From Micromonospora sp. ATCC 39149 (GTDB taxonomy: Bacteria > Actinomycetota > Actinomycetes > Mycobacteriales > Micromonosporaceae): 64,000 bases of DNA. The notes beneath the pieces were generated by a model. The model worked only from the letters and a program-made list of their open reading frames with translations, was not told the DNA's origin and made no database searches. Shown here in pieces: positions 26,459 through 34,502 of the stretch. The position numbers and the translations under genes were made by a program. Within the stretch, counting starts at the first letter, position 1; each line of letters starts with the position of its first letter. The stretch spans positions 4,526,785-4,590,784 of the forward strand of contig NZ_GG657738.1 of the NCBI RefSeq assembly GCF_000158815.1, given 5' to 3'.

Positions 26459-27688
26459 TCACCAGGTGCCGTCGTCGCGCACGCGGGCCGGGGCCCGGCC
26501 GAGCAGCAGGGTGGTCAGCGCGGCGTCGATGTCGTCGCCGAGGAACCACTCGCCGGCCTGGTCCAGCGCGAAGACCCGACCCCGCTCGTCCACGGCGAGG
26601 ATGCTCTCCTGGTTCTCCGTCCCGATCGGGAACAGCCGTACGCCGAGCACGGCGGCGAAGTCCGCGAGCGTGTCGGCGTTGTGGGCCACCAGGTGCGGGG
26701 TGATGTCGAACCGCGAGATCCACACCTGCTCGCCCGGGCCGCGCCGGGCTCCGATCAGGCCGGGGAACCGGGTGATCGCCTCCACCGCCGCGGGGAACGC
26801 GACGTGGGAGTGACTGGCCCCGACGACGGCCGTGACGTCCCGGACGGCGGCGGCTGCCATGATCTCGTCCCCGATGTGTGGTGCCCAGCCTGCGGCGACG
26901 AGGGCGTGCGCCACCTCGTCGGGGAAGCGGCCCGGTTCGGGTGCCGGAACCGCCTCCGGCACCCGGGGCTGCCGGAAGCCCAGGTCGGACCAGGGGAGCA
27001 CGTTCATGTGCACCAGGAACCTGATGCACGAGTCACACGGCCGGTCGGCCGGCCCGCCCGCCGGGTCGCCCGACTCGCGTACCCAGTACAGCTCGAACAG
27101 GCTGCCCGCGAACCAGGCCCGCGCCTCGTCGAGGGTCGCCGGGGCCCGCCCCTCGGCGGCGCGCTGGTGGTCGTGTTCGTGCAGGACGTCCGACACGACG
27201 ATCAGCTCGGCGTGCCGGTCCACCCCTCGGACCAGGTGACCGGGCGGCTGGGTGTCCAGGTATTCCCGGACGAGTCGGTGGTGCCGCAGCACCGCCTCCC
27301 CCTTGGCACCCCACGCGCGGTGCATCCTGCCGGCCACGGTCAGGTGCGCGGCCGTGCCGGGGGTCGGCAGGCGGCGGATCTCGCGGAGCAGTTGGCTCGC
27401 CGGATCGACGGTGCGCGGCGCGGGCTGGGCCGGCCGGCTGCGCCGGTACATCTCCTGCACGGCCGGGAACGGCAGGCGCGGCCAGGTCGACACCTCGCCG
27501 GTCTCCTTGTCCACCACCGTGGTCGGCAGGTCGCCCGGGGGAACCGTGGCCGCCGGGGTCACCGTCGAGGTGATCAGGTAGCCGAGGTCGAACTCCTCGA
27601 CCAGCGGGGCGCACTCGTGCCCGAGGCGCTGGGAGTCCCGGTGGGCCCAGACGGTGGCGAGCTGTTCGGCCTGCTGACGGTCGATCAC
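26459..27688 (-). CDS. Deaminase-like and SUKH-3 domain fusion, polymorphic-toxin immunity type
   Basis: This 409-aa protein has three regions. Residues 1-85 resemble an YrhB/Imm-type domain (VVDKETGEVSTWPRL). The middle carries a zinc-deaminase-like signature with RHAELIVVSD and PCDSCIRF, matching the HAE plus PCxxC pattern of YwqJ-type deaminases. The last 130 residues match SUKH-3 immunity domains (FPDEVAHALVAAGWAPHIGD). GTG 27688 is chosen because residues upstream overlap the divergent gene's leader. Domain names rest on motif recognition; whether it is toxin, immunity or both is unknown. Confidence 0.6.
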   Translation of the reverse strand: MIDRQQAEQLATVWAHRDSQRLGHECAPLVEEFDLGYLITSTVTPAATVPPGDLPTTVVDKETGEVSTWPRLPFPAVQEMYRRSRPAQPAPRTVDPASQLLREIRRLPTPGTAAHLTVAGRMHRAWGAKGEAVLRHHRLVREYLDTQPPGHLVRGVDRHAELIVVSDVLHEHDHQRAAEGRAPATLDEARAWFAGSLFELYWVRESGDPAGGPADRPCDSCIRFLVHMNVLPWSDLGFRQPRVPEAVPAPEPGRFPDEVAHALVAAGWAPHIGDEIMAAAAVRDVTAVVGASHSHVAFPAAVEAITRFPGLIGARRGPGEQVWISRFDITPHLVAHNADTLADFAAVLGVRLFPIGTENQESILAVDERGRVFALDQAGEWFLGDDIDAALTTLLLGRAPARVRDDGTW

Positions 27689-27767
27689 CCACCCGAAGTT
27701 ACCTGACCCCACGAAATCCGTCGCGCCCGGTATGGTCTGCCGTACCGAGGGTGACGGGGAGGTCGCG

Positions 27768-28190
27768 TTGGCCGAGAGCGTGGACCGGGAGGCCAACCGG
27801 GCGCTGCGAGCCCGGTTCGACGAGGTTTACGGGCAGTACCGCCAGCTCCGCTCCGGGTTGGACGAGCTGCGGTCCCGCCTCGCGGAGCTGCGGGTCACCG
27901 AACGCTCCGACGACGGCCAGGTGACCGTGGTGGCCGGCGCCCGGGGCGACATCGTCTCGGTGGACCTGGCCCCCTCCGCCCTTCAGGGCCGCGACGCCAG
28001 GGCCCTGAGCCACAAGATCACCTTGACGGTGCACCGGGCCGCCGCCGCCTCGGTCGCCGCCACCCAGGAGCTGGTCGCGGGATACCTCCCGGCCGGGTCG
28101 GGGTCGGTGGAGTTCCTCCGCACCGGTGACTTCGACACCCTGCTGGGCCGGGCCGACGCCGCCATGCGGGGCGGGGAGGGGTCGGCATGA
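27768..28190 (+). CDS. YbaB/EbfC-like protein of a WXG100 toxin operon
   Basis: This 140-aa protein has an N-terminal coiled coil ([26 protein letters not shown] split over residues 15-40) followed by the YbaB fold ([21 protein letters not shown]). Proteins of this kind often precede WXG100 genes in actinobacterial secretion loci and may bind DNA or act as chaperones. TTG 27768 is chosen for the GGGGAGG 5 nt upstream. It overlaps the next gene by 4 bp (ATGA). Confidence 0.7.
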   Translation: MAESVDREANRALRARFDEVYGQYRQLRSGLDELRSRLAELRVTERSDDGQVTVVAGARGDIVSVDLAPSALQGRDARALSHKITLTVHRAAAASVAATQELVAGYLPAGSGSVEFLRTGDFDTLLGRADAAMRGGEGSA

Positions 28191-28531
28191 CCGACCACCA
28201 GCTCTGGCTGGACCCGGCGCGGGCCCGGCGCGGTGGGGCCGACCTGGCCTCGGCCGGCGAGGCGGTCACCGCTCGGCGGACCGAGGTGGGCGGCCAACTC
28301 GCGGCGGCCAGCGCTGCCCGGCCCTGGGGGCGCGACGACATCGGCGCGGCGTTCGAGAAGCAGTACCGAGGGTTCGAGGAGACGCTGTTGCGGGCCTGGA
28401 CGGGCCTCGGGCGAGCTCTCGAAGACCTGGGCGAGGACGTCGTGCGGTCGGTGGACAACTCCGTACGGACGGACGCGCAGGGCGCCGGACGACTCGACCG
28501 GATCTCCGACCAGCGGCCCGCCGGGCGCTGA
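28187..28531 (+). CDS. WXG100/ESX-type secreted protein
   Basis: This 114-aa all-helical protein has a mid-protein RPWGRDD turn in place of a strict WxG, and helices predicted on both sides, as in WXG100-family proteins exported by type VII secretion. It is coupled to the YbaB-like gene upstream and lies 17 bp before the large toxin gene. It probably pairs with the toxin's N-terminal helical domain for export. No ESX machinery is in the window. Confidence 0.72.
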   Translation: MTDHQLWLDPARARRGGADLASAGEAVTARRTEVGGQLAAASAARPWGRDDIGAAFEKQYRGFEETLLRAWTGLGRALEDLGEDVVRSVDNSVRTDAQGAGRLDRISDQRPAGR

Positions 28532-28548
28532 CGACTCCGAGGATCGCC

Positions 28549-31500
28549 GTGACCCTGCTGCCGAGCCCGATCCCGCATCCGCTGGACTACGCGCCCTGGG
28601 AGCTGCCCGGCTGGGTCTACGAGGCGCTCGACTGGGTGATCGGGGTGGAGTGGCCGGAAGGCGACGAGCGAGCCGTCTGGGACCTCGCCGACCAGTGGTA
28701 CGGCGTGGCCGAGGCCCTGGCCGGCCCCCGCGCGGACGCGATCGCCGCCGCCGGGGAGGTCCGCAGCGGGTACGGCGGGATCGGGGCGGTCGCGGAGGCG
28801 TTCGACGCGGCCTGGCGTCGGGTGGCAGAGGGCGACGAGGCCCCGCTGCCGGTGCTGTTGGCGGTGAGCGGTGACCTCGGCCGGCTCGTCGAGGAGTGCG
28901 GATGCGACATCGAGGGCGCCAAGCTGGAGGTCTGGATCGAGCTGGGCATCCTCGTCGTCGAGCTGCTCTCCCTCGCCGTGGCGGCGGTGCTCACCGCCGG
29001 TGCCGCCTCGCCCGCCGCCGGTGCCGCGATCGCCGCCAGCCGGTTCGTCGTGCAGCAGATCTTCAAGAGGCTGATGGCCCAGCTCGCCCGCAAGGCCCTC
29101 AAGCAGGGCCTGAAGGAGGCCAGCGAGCGCGCGGCCAAGCGGGTGGCCGAGGGCGGCATGCGTGGCCTCGCCCGGAAGGCGGCGCGCGGCGGGATGGAGG
29201 AGGCGGCCGAGGAGTCCGGGATCACGCTCGCCACGCAGGCGTACCAGAACTCGACCGGCCGCCGCGACGGCCTGGACCTGACCGACGCGGGCATGTCCGC
29301 GCTCGGTGGCCTGGCGGGTGGGGCGGTGGCACCGCTGGCCGGCCTCGGCAGGCACGCAACCGGGCGGGCGGCGCGGATCGGCGAGCACTTCGGCCGGGAG
29401 ATGACCGGTGAGGTCATCGCCGACCAGGCGGCCAACCTCGCCACCGGGCAGGGCCTGGTATCGCTGGAGGACGCGGCGCGGGCCGCCGCGTCGGGTGCGA
29501 CCGGGTCGGCCACCGGGCAGACGGACGTCGCGTTGCAGCATCGCCTCGACGGCCGGATGGCCGCCCTCGCGGGGGCGTCCTCGGCCCCGACGGACCTCGG
29601 TGCGCTCGCGCCGGGCCCGACCGACGCCGCCCTCGGCTCCGGCGGGGAGCGTCCCACCGTTCCGGTCCCCCGCGACGGGGCGGGCCCCACCGCCGTTGCT
29701 GCGTTCGGGGCGGGCGGGTCGGAGCCGGGCCCGTCCGCCTCGGCCAGGGGCGAGCTGGGCGGCGACGCGCCGGGGCCGCAGAACCCGCTGTCCTCGGCAG
29801 CGCCACGCGAGGCAGCGTTCGTCGTCGCCGTCGATGCCCACGTCGACCAGGTGCCGACCGCGTTGGCCGAGGCGTCCACGCAGCCCGCGCCGCAGGCACC
29901 GGCCACGTCCGGCGCGGCCGACGGGTCGGCGCCCGCCCGCGCGGCGGTCAGCCCGACGCTGTCGTCGGTCGCTGCGGTCGAGCTCGCGCAGCCCGACACG
30001 CGGGTAGCCGGGCCGGCGCCGCCGTCCGTGGGCGCTGCCGCCGTCGCCGATGGCGTCGCGCCCCACGCGGTGGGCGCGTCGGGAGCCCCGGCGGCACCCC
30101 ACCTGCCGGCCTCGGCGAGCGGCGTCCTCGCGCCGTCCCCGGTGGTCTCGCCGGCCGCCGGCACGGGCACCGCGGCCACGGGCATGGGCATGGGCACGGT
30201 GGGTACGGCCAGGCCGGCTGGTCCCGGCCACGACGGCCCGCTTCCGCCCCCTCCGCCCCGTTTTTCCCGCATGGAGTCGCTGGACCCACGGTGGCACCAC
30301 GCACAGCCCGCGGAGCATCCCGTCGTGCCGCCGCCGAGATCGCCCGAGTGGCAGGCCAGGCAGCGGGCCGAGCGCGAGGCGTACGACCGGCGCCGCTATC
30401 AGGATCGCTTCCAGCAACAACGCGCGCTGCACGAGGACAACCGGCGATACGACGACTCTCAGGAGCTGCGCTCCCGTTGCGAGTTCTTCCAACGGCGGGC
30501 CAGCGAGTACGCCGCCTACGCGCTGAGTCTGCAACACCAGGGCCAGGGCTACCTCGCGACCTCGTGGCACAGGATGGCGATGGCGGACGAGCAGGCGGCC
30601 TACGAGTCGCGGGAGCTGGCCGAGGCGGTGCTCGCCGGCACGGTCGCGCCGCAGTTCGTCGAGGTCAGCGATCCCCTCGACTTCTACTCGATCAACACCG
30701 ACGATCCGTCGCTCGTCGTCGGGGCGGTGCAGACCGACGGCCCCTCGGCGCTGACCGGGGACGACCACCCACCGCCGATCGACCGGTCCCGCCGATACGG
30801 GCAGTGGGGCGGCCTCCGGCCCCCGCTGGCGCTGCACCAGTCGGACCTCGAACGGGCGATGCCCCGCGGCCCCGGTGGGCGGGTCCTGCGCACCGCCGAT
30901 CCCCGCCGGGGCAACTGGTTCAGGCTCGCCAACGACGGCGGGCCGGCTGCCGACCCGACCCGGGGCATCAACTGCCTGGACTGCACCCTCTCGCTGTACG
31001 AGACGTGGATGCACGGCCGTCCCCGGGTCTCCGCGCCGCGCACGTTCGACGCGTACGCCGCCGGTGACATCAGCCGGCCGCTCGGCGGCGAGATGGGCGG
31101 CCCGGGGCGGGTCGAGGACGCCACCGGCGGACGCTTCCAGCAACTCGTCGACCCCGACGATCGCACTCCCGCCGACGAGAGATGGGGTGTGGTCAACCGG
31201 GGGTTCGGCAACCTTGAGCGGCAGTTGCGAGCCGGTGGTCACGGTAGTTACGCGTTCCTCATCACCACGTACGAGGGCGGAGGGTCGCACGCCTGGGTGG
31301 CACTGAACCAGAACGGCAGCGTGCTCTACCTGGACCCGCAGAGCGGGGCCGTGTCCGATATGCCGATCTACACGCACAGCGGGTTGCCGGCCCCGCACAA
31401 CGTGACCGGCATCGACGCCCTGGTCCTCGGTGCGAATGGTGACCCCATGCCGATGGCGGGTCGCGGGCCGGGGAAGTTCAGCCAGCGGGCCGGGGTGGTG

Positions 31501-31692
31501 GATGAGCAGCAGGCGGAGGATCGGTCGCGGGAGTGGCAGCCCGGCCCCGACGACCCCACGGACGACGAGCTGTACGTCAACCGAATGCACCTGCTCGAAG
31601 GCCCCAGAACGGACTTGGCGGGCACCGGAGGCACTCAGCCTCCGGAAGCTGATAGATCTTCGAGATCGCGAGTTTCGCATCAAGAGATTTGA
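28549..31692 (+). CDS. Large polymorphic toxin with C-terminal Tox-PL (papain-like) domain
   Basis: This 1047-aa protein starts at GTG 28549 (GAGGA 6 nt upstream). Residues 1-110 form a helical CpnT/WXG-like export domain with WELPGWVYEALDWVIG. A hydrophobic segment and Ala/Lys-rich helices follow (to about 300), then a long Ala/Pro/Gly linker (to about 600). The C-terminal catalytic domain has Cys809 (GINCLDC), His914 (GGSHAW) and Asp929 (LYLDPQSG), the triad of papain-like glutamine deamidase/protease toxins. Export by type VII secretion and action on neighbouring cells is the family expectation. The last 60 codons fall in GC content. Confidence 0.8.
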   Translation: MTLLPSPIPHPLDYAPWELPGWVYEALDWVIGVEWPEGDERAVWDLADQWYGVAEALAGPRADAIAAAGEVRSGYGGIGAVAEAFDAAWRRVAEGDEAPLPVLLAVSGDLGRLVEECGCDIEGAKLEVWIELGILVVELLSLAVAAVLTAGAASPAAGAAIAASRFVVQQIFKRLMAQLARKALKQGLKEASERAAKRVAEGGMRGLARKAARGGMEEAAEESGITLATQAYQNSTGRRDGLDLTDAGMSALGGLAGGAVAPLAGLGRHATGRAARIGEHFGREMTGEVIADQAANLATGQGLVSLEDAARAAASGATGSATGQTDVALQHRLDGRMAALAGASSAPTDLGALAPGPTDAALGSGGERPTVPVPRDGAGPTAVAAFGAGGSEPGPSASARGELGGDAPGPQNPLSSAAPREAAFVVAVDAHVDQVPTALAEASTQPAPQAPATSGAADGSAPARAAVSPTLSSVAAVELAQPDTRVAGPAPPSVGAAAVADGVAPHAVGASGAPAAPHLPASASGVLAPSPVVSPAAGTGTAATGMGMGTVGTARPAGPGHDGPLPPPPPRFSRMESLDPRWHHAQPAEHPVVPPPRSPEWQARQRAEREAYDRRRYQDRFQQQRALHEDNRRYDDSQELRSRCEFFQRRASEYAAYALSLQHQGQGYLATSWHRMAMADEQAAYESRELAEAVLAGTVAPQFVEVSDPLDFYSINTDDPSLVVGAVQTDGPSALTGDDHPPPIDRSRRYGQWGGLRPPLALHQSDLERAMPRGPGGRVLRTADPRRGNWFRLANDGGPAADPTRGINCLDCTLSLYETWMHGRPRVSAPRTFDAYAAGDISRPLGGEMGGPGRVEDATGGRFQQLVDPDDRTPADERWGVVNRGFGNLERQLRAGGHGSYAFLITTYEGGGSHAWVALNQNGSVLYLDPQSGAVSDMPIYTHSGLPAPHNVTGIDALVLGANGDPMPMAGRGPGKFSQRAGVVDEQQAEDRSREWQPGPDDPTDDELYVNRMHLLEGPRTDLAGTGGTQPPEADRSSRSRVSHQEI

Positions 31693-31797
31693 ATCCCTTG
31701 AGCGAAAGTTTCTGGGCGAGGCGGGCCGCCGGCCTTGGCCTCACTGTGGACGACTTTCCTGCCTTCTGGCATTTGAGTAACCGTCTGGAGCAGCAAG

Positions 31798-32088
31798 ATG
31801 CAGACATACTACGCGATCTACAAGAATGAAATTGAGGGTGATCCGGTAGGAATGTTCATCCTGGATCCGAGCAAGGGTCGTGCGCTGATCTGGAACCATC
31901 GCATCAAGGCGTGGTCTTATGAACCCGGGTTGGATTTTCGATCTCTTGAAGATTGTCGGAATGTCGATCGTTACCGAGAGATCGACGAGTCTGAGGCTCG
32001 GCAGGTGGCACTCGCGGTGACAGGTGGTGACTTGCCGGGGGAAGGTCAGGTGGTGGCGCGGTTCCGAGGGCGTGAACCAGTCGAGTGA
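31798..32088 (+). CDS. Candidate immunity protein for the Tox-PL toxin
   Basis: This 96-aa soluble protein (MQTYYAIYKNEIEGDPVGMF start) is acidic and lies immediately downstream of the toxin gene, the usual place for a cognate immunity gene. No family is recognised. Its base composition is clearly less GC-rich than its surroundings, as is common for exchanged toxin-immunity ends. A GGAG about 10 nt upstream supports ATG 31798. Function is inferred from position only. Confidence 0.55.
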   Translation: MQTYYAIYKNEIEGDPVGMFILDPSKGRALIWNHRIKAWSYEPGLDFRSLEDCRNVDRYREIDESEARQVALAVTGGDLPGEGQVVARFRGREPVE

Positions 32089-32263
32089 CCCGGGCCTGTG
32101 CGATGACCCGGGCGGCGGCAGGCGCCCCGGGCATCGCTGCCCCCGTAGGGCCAGGGCCACGCTCGCTGACGGACGTGTTGGCCGACGCAGCATGATCAAC
32201 TCTAGGGGAGGGGTAGGGGAATCCACTGCACGCCGCCCGGCCCCGCCGGAGCGGAGCGCATGG

Positions 32264-32332
32264 TGGCTGTAGCTCAGTTGGCAGAGCACCGGGCCAGGGC
32301 CCCGGTACGGGTTCAATTCCCATCAGTCACCC
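32264..32332 (+). tRNA. tRNA-His-like gene with altered anticodon arm (possible attL)
   Basis: The acceptor stem GTGGCTG/CAGTCAC pairs fully. The D arm (GCTC AGTTGGCA GAGC) and T loop (TTCAATT) are normal and the 5' half reads like an actinobacterial tRNA-His. The anticodon stem CCGGG/CCCGG encloses CCAGGGC, which lacks the GTG anticodon and the invariant U33. The variable region is about 4 nt short (69 nt in total) and the T stem has one mismatch. It is therefore a damaged or recombined copy, not a standard tRNA. A hairpin terminator follows. Confidence 0.55.
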
Positions 32333-32357
32333 GGCAAGTGGATCTACTCCACAGCAG

Positions 32358-32387
32358 ATCAGGCCCCCTCCGAAGAGGGGGCCTGAT
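32358..32387 (+). terminator. Hairpin terminator after the tRNA-like gene
   Basis: A perfect 13-bp stem (ATCAGGCCCCCTC) with a CGAA tetraloop begins 26 bp after the tRNA-like 3' end. It can work in both directions and would also stop the minus-strand gene ending at 32414. Confidence 0.85.
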
Positions 32388-32413
32388 GCGTCATAGGGGA
32401 CAGGTAGGGGAAC

Positions 32414-32851
32414 TCAACCCCCGGCTCCTTGCTCGCGTCGGGTCATGCCGTCCGCGTACCCCTCCGCGTACCTGGCCCTCTCCCGTTCCTCGATCTCGGC
32501 GGCGAGCTGATCGCGCAGGTGCGCCTCCATCGCCTGCCGGCGTTCGGCCGTCTCGCTCGAGGCCAGGACCCCGGCGCCACTCCGACCGCCCCGCCGGGCG
32601 GGCATGGCGGATCCGCGCCAGGCGGCGAACGCCTCCGTCACGGCCTCCAGCCGCACCCGCTCCAGCTCCGTCTGGTGCCGCCGCTCGTCCGCCTCGATGT
32701 CGGCGGCCATCGACTCGATGACGTCCTGGTAGTGCTCCCGCTCGTGCTGCCACTCGTCGCGCTCGGCGCGGCGCAGCGCCTGGCACGTGCAAGCGACGGC
32801 GACGCCGACGACAGCGGCGAGGGTGCAACGATCGATCATCGTGCTCATCAT
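32414..32851 (-). CDS. Membrane-anchored coiled-coil protein, unknown function
   Basis: This 145-aa protein has a short N-terminal hydrophobic anchor (LAAVVGVAVACTCQAL) followed by a long charged coiled coil (ERDEWQHEREHYQDVIE, HLRDQLAAEIEERERARYAEG). ATG 32851 is preferred because the upstream frame is not protein-like. No family is recognised. It is the first gene inside the element's left border, transcribed outward toward the tRNA. Confidence 0.55.
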   Translation of the reverse strand: MMSTMIDRCTLAAVVGVAVACTCQALRRAERDEWQHEREHYQDVIESMAADIEADERRHQTELERVRLEAVTEAFAAWRGSAMPARRGGRSGAGVLASSETAERRQAMEAHLRDQLAAEIEERERARYAEGYADGMTRREQGAGG

Positions 32852-33004
32852 GGGTCCGTCTCCGATCAGCGACCCCGGCGGGCGGCGTCGAGCGGAGGGG
32901 TGATCGTTTCGAGATGGATGTACACCGGCGTACTCCTCACGTTGGAGACTCGCCTCGATCAGACACCCGTTCGACTGGTGACCGAAAGCCCTGCTCGGGG
33001 ACAC

Positions 33005-33038
33005 TCCACGCACCACCGGACGACTGGTGGTGCGTGGA
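33005..33038. promoter_or_regulatory. 13-bp inverted repeat in the left-end intergenic region
   Basis: TCCACGCACCACC and its exact complement are separated by 8 nt, followed by a CCACGTGG palindrome at 33043-33050. The gap 32852-33205 has no convincing gene. The structure could be a terminator for the GntR gene ending at 33206 or an operator for the outward-facing gene at 32851. Confidence 0.5.
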
Positions 33039-33205
33039 ACTTCCACGTGGTAAGGGTTACTCAGAGTGATGTTTCATAGGGTGGGCGCCGGTCGACAATG
33101 ACGTAGAGTGGCCTTACCATGCACTTCCGTCGATATTGAGCTGTGCGTTACCGGTGCGTAACCTGGACGGCAATTCCAGATTGCGGGCGAACACGCGAAC
33201 CCGGA

Positions 33206-33616
33206 TCAGGCGCGCGGAATGCGCACGCCTACCTCATCCGCCGGATATACATCCATCAGCCCGTCCGGATTGCGCACCACCAACACCGGCACACCCTCGG
33301 GGATGTTCATCTCCGCTCGCTCCTCCGGCGTGGGCATCCGGGCCATGACGAACTGGTCCGGCTCGCCCACCAGCTCGTCGAGTTCGACCGGCCCCCGCAC
33401 CCGCGTGCCTCGCCCCGAGGCGGCGTCGACGAGTCCCTCAGCGCGCAGCTCGGCGACCGCCCGTCGCACGGTGCCCCTGCCCACCCCGTACTCCTGGCTC
33501 AGCCGAGTCTCGCTGGGCAGCAGCCCGCCCGCAGCGTACGTGCCGTCCTGGATGCGGGCGCGCAGCAGCGCGGCCAGCTGGAGGGCGGCGGGCACACCGG
33601 AGTGCGGGCTGATCAC
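33206..33616 (-). CDS. GntR-family regulator with short C-terminus
   Basis: This 136-aa protein has a GntR winged helix at residues 5-70 (QLAALLRARIQDGTYAAGG, LPSETRLSQEYGVGRGTVRRAV). A short C-terminal part follows (DEVGVRIPRA end) that is too small for a FadR, HutC or UTRA effector domain. GTG 33616 begins the recognisable domain. Similar short GntR proteins sit near replication or transfer genes of actinomycete mobile elements. The operator-like ACGTTCG cluster lies just upstream. Confidence 0.75.
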   Translation of the reverse strand: MISPHSGVPAALQLAALLRARIQDGTYAAGGLLPSETRLSQEYGVGRGTVRRAVAELRAEGLVDAASGRGTRVRGPVELDELVGEPDQFVMARMPTPEERAEMNIPEGVPVLVVRNPDGLMDVYPADEVGVRIPRA

Positions 33617-33644
33617 AGGCCGGACGGTAGGGATGCCGGGGCGG

Positions 33645-33675
33645 ACGTTCGCCCGGCGCAACGTTCGAACGTTCG
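33645..33675. promoter_or_regulatory. ACGTTCG operator cluster
   Basis: ACGTTCG occurs at 33645, 33661 and 33669. The 14-bp palindrome AACGTTCGAACGTT spans 33660-33673. The cluster lies between two GntR-type genes, 29 bp upstream of the start at 33616, and is well placed for autoregulation. Confidence 0.55.
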
Positions 33676-33682
33676 GTGCGCT

Positions 33683-33901
33683 CTATGCCTCGGCCACGTA
33701 TACCCCTGCTCCGGCGCGGCCCACGGTAAGCCCGCGGTCCCGGGTGAGCTCCAGGGCGCGCTGGATGGTCGACACGCTGACCGAGTACAGATCGGCCAGC
33801 TCTCGCAGCGACGGGAGCTTCGACCCGGGCGGGTACTCGCTGCTGCGGATGCGGGCGGTCAGGTCGTCGGCGATCTGGCGCGACGACATGGGGATGGGCA
33901 T
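33683..33901 (-). CDS. GntR DNA-binding domain only
   Basis: This 72-aa protein consists almost entirely of a GntR winged helix (RQIADDLTARIRSSEYPPGS, LPSLRELADLYSVSVSTIQRAL) ending at the wing (GAGVYVAEA). No effector domain follows. ATG 33901 has GGGAG 7 nt upstream. It may bind the same or related operators without ligand control. Confidence 0.75.
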   Translation of the reverse strand: MPIPMSSRQIADDLTARIRSSEYPPGSKLPSLRELADLYSVSVSTIQRALELTRDRGLTVGRAGAGVYVAEA

Positions 33902-34109
33902 GGCGGATCTCCCTGGTTGGCCCGCCGATGACATCACGCCCGCCACGCTGCCTCAAGCAGTGATTGACCAGTAGTCACACAGTGACCTAGGTTGGCCGAT
34001 GGGTACCCCGTCCCTGGTTGGCGCCGGGCGTGATGCCCTCGTCCGGGCGGGGCCGGACCCCCGTGCCAGCCCCGCCCGGCCCCACCCCGCCCCGCGACGG
34101 AGGCTCCCG

Positions 34110-34316
34110 ATGGTCGAGCGCCCGCACGACGCCCCCTGCCCCGGCGCGCACTCGGTGGCGCACGGCCGGCCCCCGCTGCCGGACGGCCACGTCGTCCCGC
34201 ACCTGCCCCGGCCCGCACCGCCGCCAGGCCTCACCCGCCGGCAGTACGCAGCCGGCTGGGTCTGCGCCGGCTTGGTCCTGGTGCTCCTCGCCGCCGGCAT
34301 CCTCGGGACGCTGTGA
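34110..34316 (+). CDS. Small single-pass membrane protein
   Basis: This 68-aa protein has a His/Pro-rich N-terminal half and one C-terminal membrane helix (AAGWVCAGLVLVLLAAGILG). GGAGG (34098-34102) supports ATG 34110. It overlaps the next small gene by 4 bases (GTGA), so both are probably translated together. Confidence 0.6.
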   Translation: MVERPHDAPCPGAHSVAHGRPPLPDGHVVPHLPRPAPPPGLTRRQYAAGWVCAGLVLVLLAAGILGTL

Positions 34317-34483
34317 CCGTCGCCGCGACGACCGTGCGGCTGTGGTGGCGGCTGATAGTGGCGCACCGACCCCTCGACGGCGTCTGCCCCATCTGCCGGG
34401 TCCGCCGATGCCGGGAACGGGCCTACGCCCGGAGCGCGCTCATCGTCACCGGGGTGTGGCACCTCGGGCCGCCCGAGATGTGA
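34313..34483 (+). CDS. Small zinc-ribbon-like protein
   Basis: This 56-aa frame starts at GTG 34313 within the stop of the previous gene. CPICRVRRC supplies three cysteines of a possible zinc-binding knuckle; the rest is Arg/Trp-rich. It ends 19 bp before the next gene and its ribosome-binding site. No family is recognised; support comes from overlap and position. Confidence 0.5.
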   Translation: MTVAATTVRLWWRLIVAHRPLDGVCPICRVRRCRERAYARSALIVTGVWHLGPPEM

Positions 34484-34502
34484 CCGGAGAGAGGATGCAC
34501 CC

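Larger units (their letters stand above)
32204..32412 (+). repeat. 19-bp direct repeats flanking the tRNA-like sequence
   Basis: TAGGGGAGGGGTAGGGGAA at 32204-32222 and TAGGGGACAGGTAGGGGAA at 32394-32412 match at 17 of 19 positions. They lie on either side of the tRNA-like gene and its hairpin at the left border of the prophage. They may be integrase arm sites or attachment-site remnants. Confidence 0.5.

Noticed and set aside
28018..31683. Minus-strand open frame of 1221 codons opposite the toxin
   Set aside because: Antisense shadow: no family pattern, highly biased Arg/Gly content, and it overlaps three well-supported plus-strand genes.
31430..31780. Plus-strand frame ending in a helical segment (DREFRIKRFESLERKFLGEA) across the toxin end
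   Set aside because: It overlaps the Tox-PL domain in another frame. The helical end could be a remnant of an alternative toxin tail, but nothing supports it as a separate gene.
32264..32332. Functional tRNA-Pro (AGG anticodon)
   Set aside because: Position 33 is C instead of U, the variable region is too short and body features match tRNA-His, so the AGG reading is probably accidental.
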